Assembly (NCBI GenBank): GCA_013298415.1
Contig: JAAFHN010000040.1
Span: 1-11,389 of the forward strand
DNA from: Comamonadaceae bacterium
GTDB taxonomy: Bacteria > Pseudomonadota > Gammaproteobacteria > Burkholderiales > Burkholderiaceae_C
Reading direction: 5' to 3'
Length of the DNA: 11,389 nt
Shown: positions 6,082 through 11,389 of the stretch, piece by piece
Layout: each line of letters begins with the position of its first letter
Numbering within the stretch: the first letter of the stretch is position 1
Position numbers and translations under genes: made by a program
The notes under the pieces: model-generated
What the model saw: only the letters and a program-made list of their open reading frames with translations
Told to the model about the DNA's origin: nothing
Database searches by the model: none

Positions 6082-6117
6082 CCCGCTTGTTGCACTGATC
6101 CTGCTTGTTGAAGCGGG
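6082..6117 (+). promoter_or_regulatory. Leader hairpin 1 downstream of the riboswitch
   Basis: CCCGCTT (6082-6088) pairs with AAGCGGG (6111-6117) around a 22-nt loop that contains a near-repeat of GCTTGTTG. It begins 9 nt after the P1 stem. It has no T-run, so it is not an obvious terminator. It could be part of the expression platform. Confidence 0.4.
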
Positions 6118-6131
6118 CACGTTGTGAACCT

Positions 6132-6155
6132 GCTTTGTTTTGGAAGAAACAAAGC
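6132..6155 (+). promoter_or_regulatory. Shine-Dalgarno-presenting hairpin at the receptor start
   Basis: GCTTTGTTT (6132-6140), loop TGGAAG (6141-6146), then AAACAAAGC (6147-6155): a perfect 9-bp stem. The loop holds the ribosome site GGAAG, and the start codon ATG (6157) follows the stem after one base. It probably belongs to the riboswitch expression platform, acting on translation initiation. Confidence 0.6.
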
Positions 6156-6156
6156 C

Positions 6157-8310
6157 ATGTCAAACCGCTTTTTGAAGCAGTTTCGGCCTACTGTCCTAGT
6201 GTTTGCTTGTTGCATTGCTACTGAATGCATAGCGCAAGCTCAGCAGCCCACCCAGACCTTGGAGCCGATCCAAGTCACCGGCCGCATCGATGATGCGCAG
6301 GTTTCACCACTCGATGGCGTGCCGCTGTCGCAAACGCCGATTTCTGCCACGGTGATCGATGCCAAGCGCTTGCGCGCAAGCGGTGCCACGCGGCTGGCCG
6401 ACGTGACCAACCACGAAGCTGGCCTTTCAGATGCCTACAACACGGTGGGCTACTGGGATGCGCTCACCTTGCGCGGCCTCGTGCTCGACAACCGCTCAAG
6501 CTTTCGCCGCGAGGGGCTGCCGATCAGCGCCGAAACTTCGATTGCCCTCTTCAACAAAGAGCGCATCGAAATTTTGAAGGGCGCAAGCGGCTTTGCCAGC
6601 GGCGTGGCCGTGCCTGCTGGCGCGGTGAACTACCGCGTGAAGCGACCCGTGGCCGAGCTGCGGCAAGCTGACTTCAGAGCCGATGGCTTTGGCGGGGCAA
6701 GCCTGGCCGTGGACTTGAGCGAAAAGACCGCCACTTGGGGCCTGCGCGCCAACGCGATGTTGGAGCGCCTGAGCGGCCCGCAGGCTGGCACAAAAGGCGA
6801 GGGCAAACACCTCGCGCTCGCAGCCTCGTGGCAGCTCAGCGCCAGCACGCGCATCGACTTGGAGACCGAATCCAGCCGCCGCAGCCAACCCAGCGTGCCG
6901 GGGCAAAGCCTGTGGGGCAATGCGGTGCCGCAGCCCGCCCCCAAGGCCAACCCCGCAGAGCAGCCCTGGATGCTGCCCGTGGTGTTTGAAGGCCAAACCA
7001 GCAGCCTGCGCATCCAGCAGCGCTTGAACGAGGCATGGCTACTCCAATACCAAGTGCAAACGCAAAGCCTGCCCACCGATGACCGCACCGTGTTCCCATT
7101 CGGTTGCAGTGCGGCCAATGGCAACTATTTCGCCGACCGCTTCTGCCCCGATGGCAGCGCCGACTTCTACGACTACCGCAGCGAAAACGAGCGCCGCACA
7201 AGCCGGGGCCAGGAGCTGGCACTCAGCGGCGCGTTCACGGCCCTCGGCTTGCCTCAGCGCATCAAGTTCAACCTGCTGCAAAGCGCGCTGGCCGAGCGCT
7301 ACCAGCCGCAGGCTTACAACTACATCGGCACAGCGTTGAACACCGCGCCGGGCGTGTTGCTGCAAGACCCAAGCGCCACAGACCCCACCACCCTGCGCGA
7401 CGAAACCAGCCGCGAGTGGGCGCTTGCCCATTCGGCAGACTTGGGCAGCTACACCGCGTGGTGGGGCCTGCGCAGCACCCAGATTCAGCGCAGCAGCGTG
7501 CGCAGCAATGGCAGCAGGCCCGGCGGCTACGGCCAGTCGCTTGCCACGCCTTGGGCAGCGTTCAGCCATCGCCTGAACCCGCACACCACGCTGTACGCCA
7601 GTCGATCCAGCGGCGCTGAAAGCGAAGTGGTGCCCAACCGAAGCCGCTACACGAATGCCGGGGCTGTGCTGCCCGCGCTCTTGAGCTGGCAAACGGAAGT
7701 GGGCATCAAATTCGCTGCGCCCGCTACTCAGGCCAGTGCGGCTTGGTACCGCATCCGCAGGCCCGTGGCGGCAGATTTTGGCGTTTGCGCAGGCATGCGC
7801 GACTGCACCCGCGCGATCGACGGCAGCGCCTTGCACCAGGGCATCGAGCTTGCGGGGCAGCACCGCCTGAGCGTGAGTGAGGGCTTGGGCAATGCCATGG
7901 GTGCGGGCACTTGGCGCGTAGGCGGCTCGTTCACGCACTTGCTTGCTCGGCGCGAGGCTTCAGCGCAAGCAGGCATCAACGGCCTGGCCCCCACCAATGT
8001 GCCGCAGACCAGCCTGCGCGCAAGTGCCAGCCACACGCCGAAAGCAGAGCCGCGCCTGAGCGTGGATGCGCAATGGATTCATGAAAGCGCCCGCCAGGCC
8101 TTGCCCGACAACTCGATCCAAATCCCCAGCTGGCAGCGCGTTGACCTGGGCGCGCAGTGGCGTGCATCGGCGGCGTGGCAAATCAGCGCGGGCATCGAAA
8201 ACGTGGGCGATTCAAAAGCCTTTCGCGAAAGCCCATTCCAGTTCGGCCACAGCTACCTCTTCAACCTCGCACCACGCCGATTCAAGCTGGGCTTGAGCTT
8301 CAACGGCTGA
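6157..8310 (+). CDS. TonB-dependent outer-membrane receptor, TPP-riboswitch controlled (thiamine uptake, inferred)
   Basis: This 717-aa protein has a signal peptide (1-28, probable cut after IAQA), a TonB-box-like segment LEPIQVTG (35-42), and a plug domain at about 55-165 ending KERIEILKGASG...VAVPAGAVNYRVKRP, as in FecA/FhuA-type receptors. The beta-barrel ends NLAPRRFKLGLSFNG. It takes a ligand across the outer membrane using TonB energy. The plug resembles siderophore receptors, but the TPP riboswitch directly upstream argues for thiamine or a related pyrimidine or thiazole compound. The start ATG 6157 has GGAAG at a 10-nt spacing in a hairpin loop; an in-frame GTG at 6124 would place that hairpin inside the gene. 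The signal peptide core lies within repeat copy D and contains a glutamate (E23), which is unusual. No inner-membrane thiamine transporter is next to it. Confidence 0.92.
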   Translation: MSNRFLKQFRPTVLVFACCIATECIAQAQQPTQTLEPIQVTGRIDDAQVSPLDGVPLSQTPISATVIDAKRLRASGATRLADVTNHEAGLSDAYNTVGYWDALTLRGLVLDNRSSFRREGLPISAETSIALFNKERIEILKGASGFASGVAVPAGAVNYRVKRPVAELRQADFRADGFGGASLAVDLSEKTATWGLRANAMLERLSGPQAGTKGEGKHLALAASWQLSASTRIDLETESSRRSQPSVPGQSLWGNAVPQPAPKANPAEQPWMLPVVFEGQTSSLRIQQRLNEAWLLQYQVQTQSLPTDDRTVFPFGCSAANGNYFADRFCPDGSADFYDYRSENERRTSRGQELALSGAFTALGLPQRIKFNLLQSALAERYQPQAYNYIGTALNTAPGVLLQDPSATDPTTLRDETSREWALAHSADLGSYTAWWGLRSTQIQRSSVRSNGSRPGGYGQSLATPWAAFSHRLNPHTTLYASRSSGAESEVVPNRSRYTNAGAVLPALLSWQTEVGIKFAAPATQASAAWYRIRRPVAADFGVCAGMRDCTRAIDGSALHQGIELAGQHRLSVSEGLGNAMGAGTWRVGGSFTHLLARREASAQAGINGLAPTNVPQTSLRASASHTPKAEPRLSVDAQWIHESARQALPDNSIQIPSWQRVDLGAQWRASAAWQISAGIENVGDSKAFRESPFQFGHSYLFNLAPRRFKLGLSFNG
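6188..6234 (-). repeat. Dispersed short repeat, copy D (encodes the receptor signal peptide)
   Basis: Read on the plus strand it is CTACTGTCCTAGTGTTTGCT followed by TGTTGCATTGCTACTGAATG and CATAGC. That is the reverse complement of the family, with CTGTCCTAGT and ATTGCTA shared with the complements of the other copies. Translated on the plus strand it gives T-V-L-V-F-A-C-C-I-A-T-E-C-I-A, residues 12-26 of the receptor. Confidence 0.65.
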
Positions 8311-8339
8311 AGCGTCGCCGATGGCGGGTGGCTTCATGA

Positions 8340-8391
8340 TGCTGCGAAAAACGTAGCAGCAAATGCAACAAATACTAGGACAGAGCGTCAA
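8340..8391 (+). repeat. Dispersed short repeat, copy E (downstream of the receptor)
   Basis: The copy starts with the hairpin TGCTGCG-AAAAA-CGTAGCA (8340-8358), followed by GCAAATGCAACAAATACTAG and GACAGAGCGTCAAAAA. It matches copies A and D in the AAATACTAGGACAGAG block. It begins 30 bp after the receptor stop and abuts the large inverted repeat at 8397. Confidence 0.7.
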
Positions 8392-8396
8392 AAATA

Positions 8397-8525
8397 CCTG
8401 ATTAGGACCATGCCTCAGATAGAAACCCGTTCGCCCTGAGCTTGGTCGTTGGGCATCGCCAGGGGCTTCGACAGGCTCAGCCCGAACGGACGGGTTGGCG
8501 CATCTGAGGTATGGTCTGAATCAGG
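8397..8525. repeat. 129-bp nested inverted repeat (MITE-like or terminator element)
   Basis: The outer arms begin CCTGATTAGGACCATGCCTC (8397 onward) and end with its imperfect complement GAGGTATGGTCTGAATCAGG (to 8525). The inner arms CCCGTTCGCCCTGAGC (8426-8441) and GCTCAGCCCGAACGGACGGG (8475-8494) continue the same foldback. The inner part resembles the CTTCGACAGGCTCAG palindromes found scattered in many proteobacterial genomes. It lies between the convergent receptor and YihY genes, where it could terminate both transcripts. The 235-bp gap 8311-8545 contains only this element and copy E. Confidence 0.8.
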
Positions 8526-8545
8526 CGAAAAGCCAGAAAAACGGG

Positions 8546-9784
8546 CTACGAAGCCTTCAAAAGCCCGCTCAGCGGCGCATCGGCCAGCAGCTTGGCTGAG
8601 AGCGCCGCGTCGCGCAACAAAAGCGCGTCTGCGAGCGGTTTGATCGAGGTTGAGGTCGGATCGATCAGAAGCACCCAGCGGCCATCGTGGGGGCTTGCCA
8701 ATTCGCCCGCCCAGCCGATGTGGCGCAGGGTTTGCAGGCTGGCCTGAAGCTGCAAAGGATCAAGGTGCAGGCGCTTGGCCAATTGCTCGGTGTGGGCCTC
8801 AATGCCAGCCTTCGCATCGCGCACCGCAGCCACCACGTCGAGCGCTTGGGCAAACGCGCCGCCCGCTTCGCGTGGCCGCCGCTTGATCCCGGCCGTGAGC
8901 GAGGGCAAGTAGGCCGCGATCACCGCGCCCAAAAGCACGATCACCCACATCAGATAGATCCAAATCAAAAGGATCGGCACTGTGGCAAACGCGCCGTAAA
9001 TCATCGAATACGTGGGCACAGACTTCAAGTAGAGCGCCAGCAGCCGCTGCGCAATTTCGAGCGCCACTGCCACAAAAAACCCGCCCGCCCAGGCGTGAGA
9101 CCACCTTACCCGCGTGTTCGGCACATGGTGGTAGAGCGCGGCGCAGCCTGCGGCCAGCATGGCAAATTCCAGGGCGTCGATGGCAAACCTCACCAGGCCA
9201 GGCATTTGCGCCGTGATGCCTTTGGAGCCAGTGAGCGCCCAAGTGGCTGCCGACACGCTCACCCCCAAAATCAGCGGCCCCAGCGTGATCGCGCCCCAGT
9301 ACACAAGCACGCGCTGGGCCAAAGGCCTCGGCCGCTGCACGCGCCAAATTTGGTTCAGCGTTTTGTCAATCGTGAGCATCAGCGCGAGACCTGACACCAC
9401 CAAGAGCACCAGGCCCGCCAGGCCGAGTTTGGCGGCTTTGCTCGCAAATTGCGTGGTGTAGCTCAGCACTTGGCGGGCAATCGATTCGGGCATCAAGCTG
9501 TCCACCAGCCAGCGCTGCAAGCCGTCTTGCAGCTTGGCAAACATCGGAAATGCCGTGAACACCGCCAGCGCCAAGGCAATCAATGGCACGAGCGACACGG
9601 TGGTTGTGAAGGTAAGCGAAGAGGCCGTGAGCCCCAGCCGATCCTCGCGAAAGCGCTCGCGCAAGGTCGCCATCGTGTCGGCCCAGGGAAAGGTGCGCAG
9701 GGTTTCGCGCAGGCTTTCAAACCGTTGCCCAAGCGTGGGCCTCATTGAAGGCGCGCCTTGCGCCAAATCATTCATTCCATCCAT
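8546..9784 (-). CDS. YihY/BrkB (UPF0761) family inner-membrane protein
   Basis: About 412 aa. Six hydrophobic segments lie roughly at 60-80, 120-138, 164-185, 205-222, 234-252 and 266-296. Family features are the LTASSLTFTTTVSLVPL entry helix (52-68), TIDKTLNQIWRVQRPRP (about 138-154) and the VPNTRVRWSHAWAGG segment before helix 5. A cytoplasmic C-terminal domain (about 310-412) follows; it looks like a winged helix with HLDPLQLQASLQTLRHIGW, and is an extension seen in longer members. The biochemical role of the family is unknown; old links to RNase BN do not hold. ATG 9784, 9775 and 9745 are all possible starts, with 9745 having AAGG 10 nt upstream. It is convergent with the TonB receptor and divergent from the DUF2069 gene. 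Confidence 0.85.
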   Translation of the reverse strand: MDGMNDLAQGAPSMRPTLGQRFESLRETLRTFPWADTMATLRERFREDRLGLTASSLTFTTTVSLVPLIALALAVFTAFPMFAKLQDGLQRWLVDSLMPESIARQVLSYTTQFASKAAKLGLAGLVLLVVSGLALMLTIDKTLNQIWRVQRPRPLAQRVLVYWGAITLGPLILGVSVSAATWALTGSKGITAQMPGLVRFAIDALEFAMLAAGCAALYHHVPNTRVRWSHAWAGGFFVAVALEIAQRLLALYLKSVPTYSMIYGAFATVPILLIWIYLMWVIVLLGAVIAAYLPSLTAGIKRRPREAGGAFAQALDVVAAVRDAKAGIEAHTEQLAKRLHLDPLQLQASLQTLRHIGWAGELASPHDGRWVLLIDPTSTSIKPLADALLLRDAALSAKLLADAPLSGLLKAS

Positions 9785-9819
9785 ACGACAATCATGCCAG
9801 TCCCCGACCCCCGACCGCC

Positions 9820-10188
9820 GTGCCACTGAATCCCTCCATCGCTTTAACCCGCCGCCTGGCGGTGGCTTGCCTCATCGCATTGATCGCGCTCGGCTTGGCC
9901 TGGGAGCTTTGGCTTGCACCGCTGCGCCCCGGCGGCTCGCTTTGGGCGATCAAGGTGCTGCCGCTGTGCATTCCGCTCGCAGGCATCCTCAAAAATCGCA
10001 TGTACACCTACCGCTGGCTGAGCCTGATGGTGTGGCTTTACTTCGCCGAAGGCATGGTGCGCGCCACCTCAGACCCGAGCAGCTTGAGTGCCGCCCTGGG
10101 CTGGGGCCAGTCGCTTCTGTGTGTCGGCCTGTTTGTGGCTTGCGCCATGCATGTGCGGACGCGATTGCGGGCGGTGGCTGAACCCTGA
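9820..10188 (+). CDS. DUF2069 family membrane protein
   Basis: This 122-aa protein has four predicted membrane helices at about 11-32, 42-57, 64-80 and 96-113. The LPLCIPLAGILKNRMYTYRWLSLMVWLYFAEG region (about 47-78) is the family hallmark: LxLPL-x-G-x-L-x-x-x-x-Y-T-x-x-W-x-S-x-L-x-x-x-Y-F-x-E-G. The function is unknown. A GTG start at 9820 fits because the first helix follows; an upstream ATG at 9745 would overlap the divergent yihY gene and add a proline-rich stretch unlike a membrane-protein start. From memory, relatives often sit next to wrbA close to yihY in Burkholderiales; here no wrbA lies between the two genes. Confidence 0.8.
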   Translation: MPLNPSIALTRRLAVACLIALIALGLAWELWLAPLRPGGSLWAIKVLPLCIPLAGILKNRMYTYRWLSLMVWLYFAEGMVRATSDPSSLSAALGWGQSLLCVGLFVACAMHVRTRLRAVAEP

Positions 10189-10266
10189 TCGTGTGGCCTC
10201 TGATCGCACACGGCCGCTTCCTCGCAGGGACTGAACGAGTTAAGCATGCGCCTATGCAAGGAATTC

Positions 10267-10383
10267 ATGACCAAAATTGCTGCGCCGCAGCAACACTGGC
10301 TTGCGGCTAAGGCTTCAGGCCGTAGCATGGATCGTCCCATCCACCTTCACTGCGATCCAGTGAGAAACGAAAGGACTGCATGA
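10267..10383 (+). CDS. Possible 38-aa small ORF coupled to the GNAT gene
   Basis: The ATG at 10267 has AAGGA (10258-10262) 4 nt upstream. The frame reads MTKIAAPQQHWLAAKASG and onward for 38 codons, and stops at TGA 10381-10383, which overlaps the GNAT start as ATGA. A 7-bp perfect hairpin TTGCTGC-GCC-GCAGCAA lies inside it (10277-10293). I recognise no homologue. It could be a leader peptide, a coupling cistron, or chance. It lies within the otherwise gene-free 191 bp between DUF2069 and the GNAT gene. Confidence 0.3.
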   Translation: MTKIAAPQQHWLAAKASGRSMDRPIHLHCDPVRNERTA

Positions 10384-10979
10384 ACGCCGTGTCACCCCCC
10401 AGCGGCCTGACCACGAAGACTGGCCTGCCGCTCAGCCTCCGCCGCCCGCGCCCGAGCGACGCGCAAGACGTGTGGGCTTACATCCAAGCGCCCGAAGTCT
10501 TCAGCAACCTGCTGCAACTGCCGCATCCAACCCTTGAGATGTGGGAAGACAGGCTCAAAAATCCGCCGCCAGACAGCTTCAGCTTGGCTGCTGAGCTGAT
10601 GCTTGAATCTGGGCCGAAGGTGGTGGCGTTGGCGGGTGTGTTTCCCGACAAAGGCGGGCTTCGCAGGCGGCATGTGCTCCACATGGGCATGAGCGTAGCG
10701 GTGGAATTTCAGGGCCAAGGCATTGCCGATGCGCTGATGCGCGAGCTGCTTTCCTACGCCGACAACTGGGCGCAATGCCTGCGCGTGGAGCTGGAAGTGT
10801 TCAGCGACAACGCGCGCGCAATTGGCCTCTATCAAAAGCACGGCTTTGTGATTGAAGGCACCAAGCGCTGCGATGCGTTTCGCGATGGCCGCTATGTGGG
10901 CAGCCACATCATGGGTCGTTTGCACCCCAAGGCTGACACCTTGATGACCGGGTTTTCCACTCAAAACACCCCGAAATAG
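10380..10979 (+). CDS. yhhY: GNAT N-acetyltransferase, YhhY (L-amino acid N-acetyltransferase) type
   Basis: This 199-aa protein has a single GNAT domain at about 18-182. Residues 35-60 (IQAPEVFSNLLQLPHPTLEMWEDRL with intervening positions) match from memory the E. coli YhhY pattern QPEVYCNTLQVPHP...MWQERL. Acetyl-CoA motif A is MSVAVEFQGQGIADALM (104-120) with the Q-x-x-G-x-A/G pyrophosphate loop. DNARAIGLYQKHGFVIEGT (143-161) is the C-terminal CoA and fold signature. YhhY acetylates the amino group of certain amino acids; substrate specificity here is inferred only. The start ATG 10380 has AAAGGA about 5 nt upstream and overlaps the stop of a possible small ORF. The C-terminal tail (184-199) is longer than in E. 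coli. Confidence 0.85.
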   Translation: MNAVSPPSGLTTKTGLPLSLRRPRPSDAQDVWAYIQAPEVFSNLLQLPHPTLEMWEDRLKNPPPDSFSLAAELMLESGPKVVALAGVFPDKGGLRRRHVLHMGMSVAVEFQGQGIADALMRELLSYADNWAQCLRVELEVFSDNARAIGLYQKHGFVIEGTKRCDAFRDGRYVGSHIMGRLHPKADTLMTGFSTQNTPK

Positions 10980-10992
10980 GCCCAAAACGCTA

Positions 10993-11033
10993 GACTTGCA
11001 TGGATCACTCCAAAAGAGCCGCCCATGCAAGTC
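10993..11033 (+). promoter_or_regulatory. Perfect 11-bp inverted repeat overlapping the M20 start codon
   Basis: GACTTGCATGG (10993-11003) and CCATGCAAGTC (11023-11033) are exact complements, separated by 19 nt. The right arm contains the ATG start (11025-11027). The spacer holds AAAAGAG, the only ribosome-site-like sequence. In RNA the start codon would be paired; as DNA it could be an operator. Confidence 0.6.
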
Positions 11034-11389
11034 ATCGATTCCATCGTCTCCGCGCAAGCCAGCATTGCGCAAATCCGCCGCGACATTCACGCTCATCCTG
11101 AGCTGTGTTTTGAAGAAGTGCGCACCGCCGATGTGGTGGCGCAGCAGCTTGAAAAATGGGGCATTCCGATGCACCGGGGCATGGGCACCACCGGGATCGT
11201 GGGCATCATCGAAGGCAAGCTCGGCGATGCTGCCACGGTGCGAGATCGCGCCATCGGCCTGCGCGCGGACATGGATGCGCTGCCGATGCAGGAATTCAAC
11301 ACCTTTGCCCACGCCAGCAAACACGCGGGCAAGATGCACGCTTGCGGCCACGACGGCCACACCGCGATGCTGCTCGCCGCCTGCCAGCA
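11025..11389 (+). CDS. M20 family metallo-amidohydrolase (N-terminal part, cut by window edge)
   Basis: 121 codons are visible. Motifs of the M20D amidohydrolase/aminoacylase group (hippurate hydrolase, IAA-amino-acid hydrolase type) are clear: IRRDIHAHPELCFEE (17-31), GLRADMDALPMQE (78-90) and GKMHACGHDGHTAMLL (102-117). C107 and H109 are expected metal ligands in the ACGHDGH block. The enzyme would remove an acyl group from an N-acyl amino acid in the cytoplasm, and the exact substrate is unknown. A GNAT amino-acid acetyltransferase lies just upstream on the same strand (45 bp from its stop), so the pair could acylate and deacylate amino acids; this is an inference from position. The ATG sits within an 11-bp inverted repeat. 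Confidence 0.9.
   Translation, partial: MQVIDSIVSAQASIAQIRRDIHAHPELCFEEVRTADVVAQQLEKWGIPMHRGMGTTGIVGIIEGKLGDAATVRDRAIGLRADMDALPMQEFNTFAHASKHAGKMHACGHDGHTAMLLAACQ

Noticed and set aside
6084..6110. Near-duplicated GCTTGTTG in the riboswitch leader, similar to GCTTGTTGCATTGCT in copy D
   Set aside because: The match is short and lacks the CTGTCCTAG block, so it is not counted as a repeat copy.
9745..9819. Upstream ATG for the DUF2069 gene, adding 25 residues
   Set aside because: The extension is proline- and histidine-rich, overlaps the divergent yihY gene, and precedes the family's normal N-terminus. The GTG at 9820 is preferred.
10392..11360. Minus-strand open frame of 322 codons
   Set aside because: It runs antisense to the GNAT gene and the M20 gene, both of which have clear motifs. 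Its own translation has no recognisable domain.
1..11389. CRISPR arrays, tRNA or rRNA genes, transposases, toxin-antitoxin pairs, phage genes
   Set aside because: None seen. The repeats present are dispersed or simple tandem and lack the regular spacer pattern of a CRISPR array, and no cloverleaf or transposase motif was recognised by eye.

Overview
This is an 11.4 kb stretch of GC-rich bacterial chromosome. The gene content and protein signatures fit a beta-proteobacterium of the order Burkholderiales, most likely family Comamonadaceae: a TetR regulator of a type common there, an HD-less Cca, a YihY protein near a DUF2069 protein, and an Mpo1-like DUF962 protein. This placement comes from remembered family signatures, not from a search. 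I see no phage, plasmid, CRISPR, rRNA or tRNA genes. The window looks like ordinary chromosome scattered with short repeats.

Layout, left to right. On the minus strand a DMT/EamA transporter overlaps by ATGA the start of tsaB (t6A tRNA modification), which runs off the left edge. Divergent from it are cca (CCA-adding enzyme) and a small two-helix membrane protein with a zinc ribbon. A TPR protein and a TetR regulator follow on the minus strand. Divergent from tetR is a 3-mercaptopyruvate sulfurtransferase (SseA type), which converges on an Mpo1-like membrane protein across an 80-bp inverted repeat. Divergent from the Mpo1-like gene is the best regulatory unit here: a promoter, a TPP riboswitch, a hairpin carrying the Shine-Dalgarno sequence in its loop, and a 717-aa TonB-dependent receptor, read as a thiamine (or thiamine-precursor) outer-membrane transporter. 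A YihY-family membrane protein converges on it across a 129-bp nested inverted repeat. A DUF2069 membrane protein, a possible 38-aa ORF coupled to a YhhY-type GNAT acetyltransferase, and the start of an M20 amidohydrolase complete the window.

The least expected signal is a family of about 45-55 bp dispersed repeats (five copies) with the core TAGCAAT...TAGGACAG and usually a small hairpin at one end. Two copies lie in frame inside cca, both in the same reading frame (IAI-x-V-x-N-x-x-T-E). One lies in the opposite orientation inside the TonB receptor, where it encodes most of the signal peptide. Two are intergenic. The element therefore seems to have supplied protein sequence in both orientations. 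Other points worth a look are a heptamer tandem repeat across the cca stop codon, loss of the HD motif in Cca, and a perfect 11-bp inverted repeat whose right arm contains the M20 start codon.
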